A stretch of 44,148 nt of DNA, taken from assembly GCA_947448395.1 (NCBI GenBank), contig CANFNA010000007.1, positions 1 to 44,148 on the forward strand, given 5' to 3'. The notes beneath the pieces are model-generated. The model was not told the DNA's origin. It saw nothing but the letters and a program-made list of their open reading frames with translations, and searched no databases. Source of the DNA: Chthoniobacteraceae bacterium (GTDB lineage: Bacteria > Verrucomicrobiota > Verrucomicrobiia > Chthoniobacterales > Chthoniobacteraceae). A program made the position numbers and the translations under genes. Positions 36,534 to 44,148 of the stretch are shown piece after piece; the stretch's first letter is position 1; each line of letters begins with the position of its first letter.

Positions 36534-38504
36534 CTACCACGTGTCTGTGCGGAACGGAGATGCAGGCAGTCCGGCGCCGTTGAAAAGATTGCATCCCTCG
36601 GGGTTCTCGGCCCACGCATAGCGGACTGCGGCCGGCTTAAGAACCTGCGGACTGCTGACGACGACGGAATCGCCTTCGATCCGCGCATTTGCCCAGACGA
36701 ACTTTCGATCCTCTCCCGCGATTGCGAAGCGGCGGAGCTCCCCGCCTTTCGCCTGCAATCCGCCAGCATGGCTGAAGGCGAGGCGCACCTCCGAACCGGC
36801 GACCTTCATCTCAAGGTAGCGCGGCCCACTGGATTCAACGGCCTGACCATACGTCTTCTGCAAGGCTACGAGCGCGAGACGGCGGCCGACATCCTGCTTA
36901 TTCTCGGGGTGAATCGTGTACCGACTCCCAAGCTCTATACCGACCGCGATCCCCACATGGGGCACCTCATCGGCAACACGCACCTGGGCCTCGCGCAGAT
37001 AGGGCCAGCTATCACGCGGCCGATCAGCCTCTTCGTAGGGAAGTCCATTATTCACCAGTTGCTGCAGGACGAATGGAAAATCGCCCTGGCCCCACTGTGC
37101 CCGCCAATCCTGAATCATGGCCGTGAGCAACTTGCGGTACTCGGCATGGCGGGGCGCATTGCTCTCGCCTTGATACCAGATCACGCCTCGCAATCCATAG
37201 GGCACAAGTGGAGCGATCATCCCGGTGTAAAGCGAGGCCGGCACAGTCCGCATCGCCATCCGACTTGGTTTAGGACGCGCTGCCAAGGCTTCTGGGGTCA
37301 GCGGAGCGAAAGCACTCTCCTGTCGCAAAAGCCATTCGTCGCCCACCTTGCCGACATCCTCCACAGGCAACCCGAGCTGATGCCCGGAAACCCAAGGGCC
37401 GGCCTTCTCCGTCGCCGAGACAATGCGCACCGCAATGACGTTACGGCCCGCCTTCACGAGCCTTCCCGGCACCTGATACCGCCGCTGCTGCGTATAGAAT
37501 TCGGGCGGCAGATCAGCGGCGTGGCCGATTTCCTCACCATTCCAATAAGTCGTATCATACTGCTCCGAGATCCAGACTAGACTCAGCCCGAATGGCTTGC
37601 CAGCGGCCGCTTCGGGCAGTTCGACCTCCTTGCGGATCCAAAACACGCCGCCGGATTTGAAGCCTTGTTGTCCCCATTGAGCAGGGAGGCGGACCTTCTT
37701 CCAATCCGTGGTATCAGCAGAAAAGTCCGCCCAGCCTTTGACGGATTCCGCGATGGCCGGCGGCCGCACGGCGTGCTTCTCCTCCCAAGCCGCGCGGGCG
37801 GCCGGAAAGAGTCGAACCATTTCCGGTTGGGCTATCATCTCGGCGATTTCGGCATCCGACCTATCCGCAACGGCGGGAATGCCGTGAAGCACCTCGAGCC
37901 GCGTCCACGCCTCAATCGGCGTACCGCCGACGGAAGAATGAATCAGGCCCACCGGGACTCTCAGCTCCTCCTGCAACTTCCTGCCGAAATAATAGGCGGC
38001 GGCGGAAAACGGCCGAATGCTCTTCGGGGCACAGAGCGACCACTCCCCTTTGACATCCGCCACCGGCTTCAGCGCAGGATTGGCTGCCACCGTAAAAAGG
38101 CGGATCAACGGGTGATCCGCTGCGGCCACCTCCCTTTCGGCATCGGCACTTTCGCCCACCGACATTCCCATGTTGGACTGACCTGAGCATAACCAAACCT
38201 CGCCGACAAGGACGTCGTGGAAGGACAGTGGGCCGACTTTTAATGTGCTCGGCTCCGCACGCTCCGGCATGGCATCGATCATCACTTTCCATCGTCCCTC
38301 GGCGTCGGCCGTCGTGGACTTCACCTGCCCTGCAAATTCCACGGTGACGCTCTCTCCGACATCGGCCTGTCCCCAGACCGGTATGGCTTGATTGCGCTGC
38401 AGGACCATGTGGTTGGAAAAAACAGCCGGCAGTCTCGGCTCGGCCAAAGCGAGAGAACTAAAGGCGAGCGAACCGAACAAGATTGAGGATAAATTGCGGA
38501 GCAT
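36534..38504 (-). CDS. Sialate O-acetylesterase (SGNH/SASA family)
   Basis: 656 aa; LPAVFSNHMVLQRNQAIPVWGQADVGESVTVEFAGQ; VWLCSGQSNMGMSVGES; LRGVIWYQGESNA; signal peptide. Confidence 0.93.
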   Translation of the reverse strand: MLRNLSSILFGSLAFSSLALAEPRLPAVFSNHMVLQRNQAIPVWGQADVGESVTVEFAGQVKSTTADAEGRWKVMIDAMPERAEPSTLKVGPLSFHDVLVGEVWLCSGQSNMGMSVGESADAEREVAAADHPLIRLFTVAANPALKPVADVKGEWSLCAPKSIRPFSAAAYYFGRKLQEELRVPVGLIHSSVGGTPIEAWTRLEVLHGIPAVADRSDAEIAEMIAQPEMVRLFPAARAAWEEKHAVRPPAIAESVKGWADFSADTTDWKKVRLPAQWGQQGFKSGGVFWIRKEVELPEAAAGKPFGLSLVWISEQYDTTYWNGEEIGHAADLPPEFYTQQRRYQVPGRLVKAGRNVIAVRIVSATEKAGPWVSGHQLGLPVEDVGKVGDEWLLRQESAFAPLTPEALAARPKPSRMAMRTVPASLYTGMIAPLVPYGLRGVIWYQGESNAPRHAEYRKLLTAMIQDWRAQWGQGDFPFVLQQLVNNGLPYEEADRPRDSWPYLREAQVRVADEVPHVGIAVGIELGSRYTIHPENKQDVGRRLALVALQKTYGQAVESSGPRYLEMKVAGSEVRLAFSHAGGLQAKGGELRRFAIAGEDRKFVWANARIEGDSVVVSSPQVLKPAAVRYAWAENPEGCNLFNGAGLPASPFRTDTW

Positions 38505-38597
38505 CTGAATGGGAATGAGCTAGTTTAAGAGAGAAAGAGTATCGATACCATGAGGGTTTCGGTTTGCGTGAGGGCCCGCAACGATTGAACGCGTAGT

Positions 38598-38665
38598 GAT
38601 AAGAAAATGCTTTTGCCCCGTTTCCGTAGTTCGCGTGCGGGGTGTCGTCCTGGGGCGCGCTAAAG
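38598..38665 (-). repeat. Dispersed intergenic repeat, copy D
   Basis: GATAAGAAAATGCTTTTGCCCCGTTTCCGTAGTTCGCGTGCGG...GGGGCGCGCTAAAG. Confidence 0.8.
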
Positions 38666-38917
38666 TTTGCCCGCCGTTTTGCAGACCGCTCCGTGACCAA
38701 CCCGCAGATCGTTTTTTTCGGAATCACTGGAGGACTTATTTCCTGTCCCGCCGCTTTAACGGTTTCGGGCAATAATGGTGCACCGTGCGCCGTATCTGTC
38801 CGGCGTTCACCTTTTCATTCTGGCCGCCGCCATGGCCTGGCACGGCTGGCAGAACCTCCACCGGCATTAGTTTCCCCATTCCTCGCAGGAAAAGCGGCAT
38901 TTCCCCCGAGAACCTCG

Positions 38918-39688
38918 CTACTCGAGGGGCGCAAACTGCACGTCATCAAACCACGTTTGCATGACCCCCGCGTTGCTCCGTCCACCGGCAAGCCCAATGC
39001 TAGTCTTGGGCACATCGCCACAGAGGGTTGTGTACGTCAGCGCCTTTTGGCCGTCCACGAAGCCGGTCATTTCCTTGCCTCGGAGCTCAATGACGAGTTC
39101 GTGCCAAACGTCCGGCGCAATTTCGCGTTTCTCGGTCTTCGCGATGAAGAATTTCCGGTTCCAATCTCCCTTTTCCTTCATGGCTGTGGCCTCGGGGGAG
39201 TCCTTGGGATGCAGTACATCATTTTCCGCAGCGGCCACCGAATCGGTATGGATGCGGAACACCGCGATATGGAAGTTGCGTTCCACAATCGGATTGTTAC
39301 CGCGAATGGTGAATTGGCCCATGCCGTCCTTCGGGAGTTTGATGCGGCAACTCAGGCGAATATTCGAACCGGAGGCGAGGTGGGTGATGCCTGCCGGATG
39401 CTTCTCCTCGGGGAAATTCTGACAAAGGAGCGCGCCATCGACGATTTGCCACCAATCGGGGCGCACCTTTGCGCCAGAGACGTTCGTGCCGAGGGGGTGT
39501 TTGGCATCAATCCCCGAGGCAAGAAATCCGTAGGGCGTCCAAGCTTTCTGGAATGCTTCCAGATCTGAAAAATCCTCTCGCCACGCAGCCTGAGCCGCCG
39601 TGCCAGAGCTCGCCGGAGCCTGGGCGTGCAGGTGCTGGCAGGGGATCAAGGCAAGGGCAAGCAGAGCGAGTCTGACGGGGTTTTTCAT
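38918..39688 (-). CDS. DUF1080/LamG-like (ConA-fold) secreted protein
   Basis: Met at 39688 gives signal peptide MKNPVRLALLALALIPCQHLHAQ; DFSDLEAFQKAWTPYG...DWWQIVDGALLCQNFPEEKHPAGI...VDGQKALTYTT...KTSIGLAGG. The track ORF extension to 39781 runs through an intergenic repeat. Confidence 0.78.
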   Translation of the reverse strand: MKNPVRLALLALALIPCQHLHAQAPASSGTAAQAAWREDFSDLEAFQKAWTPYGFLASGIDAKHPLGTNVSGAKVRPDWWQIVDGALLCQNFPEEKHPAGITHLASGSNIRLSCRIKLPKDGMGQFTIRGNNPIVERNFHIAVFRIHTDSVAAAENDVLHPKDSPEATAMKEKGDWNRKFFIAKTEKREIAPDVWHELVIELRGKEMTGFVDGQKALTYTTLCGDVPKTSIGLAGGRSNAGVMQTWFDDVQFAPLE

Positions 39689-39710
39689 GGAGGGTTGAAA
39701 TGCGAAAAAA

Positions 39711-39816
39711 TGATAAGCAAATGCCTTTAGCTTTTCGTCCGCTTTTCGAAGTTCGCGCGCAAGGTAGCAAGTCGCGCGCAAGGTAGCAAGGTATCGGCGC
39801 GGGGCGCGCTAAAGGC
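39711..39816 (-). repeat. Dispersed intergenic repeat, copy E, with perfect 9-bp terminal inverted repeats
   Basis: GCCTTTAGC (39723-39731) ... GCTAAAGGC (39808-39816); internal GTTCGCGCGC and GGTATCGGCGCGGGGCGCGCTAAA (39790-39813). Confidence 0.85.
39753..39790. repeat. Perfect 19-bp tandem duplication inside repeat copy E
   Basis: TCGCGCGCAAGGTAGCAAG at 39753-39771 and 39772-39790. Confidence 0.95.
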
Positions 39817-40063
39817 AGCAAGAGGGCGGCCACGAGGGGTAGGCGTGCGGGGTGCAACAAGCGGACTTACGCGTTTGTCCAGATGCTATGAAGTCAAAAC
39901 AACGGATTTACACGGTGCCTCACAAAACCCCCATGGCTAACGTTTTATCGAGAAGCATTGCGAACTCCTTCTTCAATTAGGCAGTTCATAAACATACTCG
40001 TTTTCCAAAGCGCCTCCTAAGTCCGCCTGACCCGCCGGATAATGCTTAGGTCGCTTCCGTCCC

Positions 40064-41353
40064 ATGAAACCATCCTCACTCTCGCGCCGTCATTTTTTAC
40101 GGAGCACCGCGGGCTCCCTCATCGCATTGCCCTTTCTTCCCTCTTTGGGCTTCCGCGCTTTCGCGCAGGAAAAGTCGACCACGCCTCCAAAACGAATGGT
40201 CTTTCTAGGATTCGGCTATGGCGTCACGAATGAGACGTGGTTTCCGGACCTCACACAAACCGGATCTGCTTACACCCTTCCTTTGGGGCTAGCCCCGCTG
40301 GAACGCCACCAGAAAGACTTCACAGTCGTCCAAGGGTGCACGAACAAATTCGCTAACGAGGCGCATTGGGGCAGCACATTCTGGCTCACCGGCGCCAACC
40401 GTTACGCGGAGCCGGGCCAGAGTTTTCACAATTCCATTTCTGCGGATCAGGTAGCCGCAGGCCTTCTCGGGAACGATACACGCTATGCCTCCATTCAACT
40501 CAACACCCCGGACGTCCAAAATTCCGGTCACGGACCGGGGCTCTCGCTGGCCTGGGATCAACGAGGCAAACCCGTCGCTGGTCTTGATAATCCTGTAGTC
40601 GCCTATCACCGGCTGTTCTCCGACGACACGCTCCCCCTTGAACAACGGCAGGCCGCCCTCAAGCAAAAACGCAGCGTACTCGATACCGTCCTCGAGGACG
40701 CCCGACGCGTCCAACGGGGACTGAGCAGGTCCGATACTGACAAATTGGACGAATATTTCCAAAGCATCCGCGACATCGAAACACGTCTAGGCAAAGACGA
40801 GCAATGGTTGACGGTTCCGAAAGCAAAAGCGCCGATGCCAGAGCCCAAACCAGGACTCGCAGGCCGTGAGGAAATTAAAGTGATGTACGACCTGATCGTG
40901 GCCGCACTTCAAACCGATGCCACGCGAGTAATCACATACCGCCAGCCCGTTCAGACCCTTCTGGCAAGCCTCGGGTCCAAAGTCGCGTCCCACGACATGA
41001 GTCACTACACACCCGGGGAGCGAACAGAGGCTTCGCAAAAACGGGACGCCGCCCAGAGCGAACTGTTGGCCGGACTTTTCGATAAACTCAAAGCGGTTAA
41101 GGAAGCAGATGGATCTTCTTTATTTGACCACAGCTGCATTGCCTACGGCAGCAACATTCGCTCAATCCATTATCTGGACAACTGCCCAACTGTCCTTGCC
41201 GGCGGGGCCGCGAGCCTCAAGCTCGGCCAACACATCGTCCTGCCCAAAAACACGCCCCTCGCCAATGTCTGGCTGACGTTACTACGCGGCATCGGAGTGC
41301 CGGCAGAACGCCACGGAGACAGCACCGGAGTAGCGAAGGAACTACTGGCCTAA
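40064..41353 (+). CDS. DUF1552 family protein (strong Tat signal), copy 3
   Basis: 429 aa; MKPSSLSRRHFLRSTAGSLIALPFLPSLGFRAFA; DQVAAGLLGNDTRYASIQL; LDTVLEDARRVQRGLSRSDTDKLDEYFQSIRDIETRL. Confidence 0.93.
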   Translation: MKPSSLSRRHFLRSTAGSLIALPFLPSLGFRAFAQEKSTTPPKRMVFLGFGYGVTNETWFPDLTQTGSAYTLPLGLAPLERHQKDFTVVQGCTNKFANEAHWGSTFWLTGANRYAEPGQSFHNSISADQVAAGLLGNDTRYASIQLNTPDVQNSGHGPGLSLAWDQRGKPVAGLDNPVVAYHRLFSDDTLPLEQRQAALKQKRSVLDTVLEDARRVQRGLSRSDTDKLDEYFQSIRDIETRLGKDEQWLTVPKAKAPMPEPKPGLAGREEIKVMYDLIVAALQTDATRVITYRQPVQTLLASLGSKVASHDMSHYTPGERTEASQKRDAAQSELLAGLFDKLKAVKEADGSSLFDHSCIAYGSNIRSIHYLDNCPTVLAGGAASLKLGQHIVLPKNTPLANVWLTLLRGIGVPAERHGDSTGVAKELLA

Positions 41354-41380
41354 GACCTCCACTCCCGATCCACCCAGACG

Positions 41381-43966
41381 ATGAAACGCGCTTCTTGGTT
41401 TGCGGCCTCTTTGCTGGCCGCCACACCGGCCTTTCCTGCGAATGAAGCAGTCGTTCCAGAAAAACACCGTCAGTTCTTCGAGAGCTACTGCACCGAGTGT
41501 CACAATGCCGATAAACAAAAAGGAAAACTGCGCCTCGACAACGTTTCGCTAAAGCTCGACTCCGTCGAAAGTGCCGAGCGTTGGCAGAAAATTCTAAACC
41601 AGATCAATTCCGGAGAAATGCCTCCGGATGACTCCAAACAACCAGAAAAAGGAGCGAAAACCGAATTCCTCGACTCCGTTGCCAACACCCTCGTGGTCGC
41701 CCGGAAAACACTCAGCGATCAACACGGCAACATTACGATGCGCCGCCTGAACCAGCGGGAATACAGAAACACAATTCGCGAACTACTGGGCGTCGAAATC
41801 GATGTTCATGATCTGCCAAAGGACGGCGGATCCGGAGCCTTCGACACGGTGGGGGCCGCGCTGTTTATGTCATCCGATCAGTTCGAACAATACCTGGCAC
41901 TGGGCCGCCGAGCGGTCGATGACAGCTTTGCTCGCGCACTCGGGGGGGCAGCCCAACCAAAGGAATCCCCACCCAGAACGATCACAGAGCGCCGCGAGGT
42001 CGAGTTACACGCCAACGCAAAGGTTGGTGGCACCTACAACGGCTATTACAAAGGTGGGTACAGTGTTGCAAAAGCCTACCTCGACAGCGACCGGAGCAAG
42101 CCGCCCAGCGCTTTTGGCAAAGGCATCGCCGATGAGGTAGAAGCAAAGTTCCGGGTAAGAGTCTTCGACGAACACGGGCCGTCCTTTGAGCGCTATTTAA
42201 ACGATCCTCTCACGCAGAAAGGTGCGTACCTCACCATTTTCAACGTCAACACCGAGGAAGCAATCACGCTACCTCCTGATCAACCTTCGGGCTGGCTCAA
42301 AACAAAACATGTAGTCGAAAACGTCGAGCCTGGCAGATACAAACTGCGCTTCCGAATCGGTGCTGTGAAAGGCACTCCGGAAGAGAGGCATTTTGTCGCC
42401 CTCGGAAGCCGGTCCCCTGGAACAGAGGATTTCAGCTTGATGCACACCTTTCAGATCAGCGGAACAATCGAAGAACCGCAGATCATCGAAGTCCCAGTAA
42501 ACATCACCGGGAACGGCCCGCGCACTTTTGTGGTCCGCGAAAAACGCGATGTGAAGCTCGACCAAGAAATCTACACCGCTGCGCGTAAGGCCACTGGTGT
42601 CGGCCCTGAGCCTGCGCTCTGGATTGATTGGGTGGAATGGGAGGGGCCACTCGCGGAGCCCAACCCTCCGGCGATTGCCGAGTTGTTCGCGGCGCAGAAT
42701 CCGGAAACGCCAGAGAATCAGACCGCGCGAGCCATACTCGAGCGCTTCGCCGTTCGCGCCTTCCGTGATCTCAAGCCGGAACCCGCATACATGGACCGGC
42801 TGATTGAGTTGTTTCAGGTCCAGCGCAAAACTGGAAACTCGTTTCGTGATGCGCTGAAAGAGCCCCTGAGCGTTGTCCTCGCCTCTCCCGGATTTTTGTA
42901 TCTTGCCGAACCGAGTTCGGGCCCAACCCGTCGCCGCCTCACACAACGCGAATTCGCAAGCCGTCTCGCGTATTTCATCTGGAGCGCTCCACCGGATGCG
43001 GAGTTACTGGCCCTCAGCCGAAAGGGAGACCTGGCTAAACCCGAGATCCTCTCGAAACAACTCGACCGGCTGATAGAAGACCCGCGGAGCTCGGCTTTTG
43101 TGAACGCCTTTGTTCACCAGTGGCTCGGTCTGGACCGTCTCGACTTCTTCCAGTTTGATACGAAAGTACACCGCGCTTTTGACGAGGGCACCAAAGCTGC
43201 CGCTCGGACGGAGGTATACGAGACTTTTGCGTCTCTTTTGCAGAACCACAAAAGCCTGAAACACCTGCTCAAGTCCGACTTTGTGGTCATCAACGGACTG
43301 CTGGCGAATTATTATGGCATCCCAGATGTCAGCGGGGACGCCTTCAGGCCTGTAAAATTAGCTCCGGACTCCCCTCGTGGCGGGCTCCTCGGAATGGCCG
43401 CGATCCAAGCGATGGGCAGCAACGGCAAGGAATCCAGCCCAGTCGAACGGGGAGCGTGGGTCCTTCGGAAACTCCTGCACGAGCCCCCGCCTCCTGCTCC
43501 GCCGAATGTGCCGCAACTTTCGCGCCTCGAGGGAAAACTCCTCACCACGCGTGAGCGCCTGACGGCGCATCAGGAACAGCCACAGTGCGCCTCTTGTCAC
43601 CGCAAAATTGACCCCATCGGTTTCGGTTTGGAAAATTTCGACGCCGTCGGCAAGTGGCGGACAGAAGACGGATACGAAAAGAAGGGCGTGGGAAATAAAA
43701 AGTGGCCCATCGAACCCGCGGGTGCGTTTCACAACGGGCCTGCCTTTAAGGATTACTTCGAACTGCGGGATTTGATCGCTGCGAAACCGGAGCGGATCGC
43801 AAGAGGGCTCACCGAGGCGCTGATCGAGTTTGGATTGGGACGCCCCTTTGGGTTCTCCGACGAAGACCTCGCTGTTCGGATTTTGGAACAATCCCAGAAG
43901 CAAGATTTCGACGTCAGAACCTTCCTTCACGCCTTGGTAGAAAGCCCCGATTTCCAGATGAAATAA
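41381..43966 (+). CDS. PSCyt1 - DUF1587/DUF1592/DUF1588/DUF1585 cytochrome protein, copy 3
   Basis: 861 aa; FFESYCTECHNADKQKGKLRLDNVSL; MRRLNQREYRNTIRELLGV; LAYFIWSAPPDAELLALS; CASCHRKIDPIGFGLENFDAVGKW. Confidence 0.94.
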   Translation: MKRASWFAASLLAATPAFPANEAVVPEKHRQFFESYCTECHNADKQKGKLRLDNVSLKLDSVESAERWQKILNQINSGEMPPDDSKQPEKGAKTEFLDSVANTLVVARKTLSDQHGNITMRRLNQREYRNTIRELLGVEIDVHDLPKDGGSGAFDTVGAALFMSSDQFEQYLALGRRAVDDSFARALGGAAQPKESPPRTITERREVELHANAKVGGTYNGYYKGGYSVAKAYLDSDRSKPPSAFGKGIADEVEAKFRVRVFDEHGPSFERYLNDPLTQKGAYLTIFNVNTEEAITLPPDQPSGWLKTKHVVENVEPGRYKLRFRIGAVKGTPEERHFVALGSRSPGTEDFSLMHTFQISGTIEEPQIIEVPVNITGNGPRTFVVREKRDVKLDQEIYTAARKATGVGPEPALWIDWVEWEGPLAEPNPPAIAELFAAQNPETPENQTARAILERFAVRAFRDLKPEPAYMDRLIELFQVQRKTGNSFRDALKEPLSVVLASPGFLYLAEPSSGPTRRRLTQREFASRLAYFIWSAPPDAELLALSRKGDLAKPEILSKQLDRLIEDPRSSAFVNAFVHQWLGLDRLDFFQFDTKVHRAFDEGTKAAARTEVYETFASLLQNHKSLKHLLKSDFVVINGLLANYYGIPDVSGDAFRPVKLAPDSPRGGLLGMAAIQAMGSNGKESSPVERGAWVLRKLLHEPPPPAPPNVPQLSRLEGKLLTTRERLTAHQEQPQCASCHRKIDPIGFGLENFDAVGKWRTEDGYEKKGVGNKKWPIEPAGAFHNGPAFKDYFELRDLIAAKPERIARGLTEALIEFGLGRPFGFSDEDLAVRILEQSQKQDFDVRTFLHALVESPDFQMK

Positions 43967-43971
43967 CCCCG

Positions 43972-44148
43972 ATGCACAAAACAACGCCACTCCTTCTCAC
44001 GCTTACCCTGCTCACGACAAGTGTAATGGCGCAAAGCGCGGCCAAAGGAACTGTTCTTGTGAAAGCTGATTTCAGCAACGATGTCGTCGATAAAGCGATG
44101 TTTGGAATCTCTTCCTGGAACATCCCGGAGACGTGGGAACTCAGGGAC
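43972..44148 (+). CDS. 5' end of a secreted protein, truncated at window edge
   Basis: Open frame from ATG 43972, five bases after the preceding stop: MHKTTPLLLTLTLLTTSVMAQSAAKGTVLVKADFSNDVVDKAMFGISSWNIPETWELRD; clear signal peptide. Not in the supplied ORF track. Confidence 0.7.
   Translation, partial: MHKTTPLLLTLTLLTTSVMAQSAAKGTVLVKADFSNDVVDKAMFGISSWNIPETWELRD

Noticed and set aside
38642-39568. 308-aa plus-strand ORF
   Set aside because: Runs through intergenic repeat D and antisense to the DUF1080-like gene; the minus-strand frame has signal peptide and family motifs.
40016-40050. CCTAAG...CTTAGG inverted repeat upstream of DUF1552 copy 3
   Set aside because: 6-bp arms with a 23-bp spacer are not distinguishable from chance.

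Overview
This 44 kb window looks like a PVC-superphylum chromosome segment, probably Verrucomicrobiota (inferred from protein families only). It is dominated by secreted 'planctomycete-type' cytochrome modules. I see one PSCyt1-DUF1549-DUF1553 / DUF1501 / SGNH-TIGR02604 operon (1982-9857, minus) and three DUF1552 + DUF1592-type cytochrome pairs (11557-17083 minus, 25940-29856 minus, 40064-43966 plus). There is also a giant ThuA-propeller-HEAT-cytochrome c-ThuA protein (31142-36232). Carbohydrate-active genes are interspersed: an alpha/beta-hydrolase + polygalacturonase-like fusion truncated at the left edge and absent from the ORF track, a sialate O-acetylesterase, a DUF1080/LamG-like protein and a COG4299/DUF5009 acyltransferase. 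Other genes include a beta-lactamase-fold hydrolase, a lipase maturation factor-like membrane protein, a GT2 glycosyltransferase, a DUF3309-like micro-protein, a duplicated-module secreted protein and some small hypotheticals. The strongest unexplained signals are: (1) a dispersed intergenic repeat family (at least five or six copies) with partial terminal inverted repeats, four copies of which sit just upstream of minus-strand starts of carbohydrate/cytochrome genes in one orientation; (2) a dense set of inverted and tandem repeats in the 5' leader of the DUF3309-like micro-gene; (3) a likely frameshifted sigma-70 remnant; (4) four separate Tat-signal + c-type-heme partner sets. No rRNA, tRNA, CRISPR, phage or transposase was seen.
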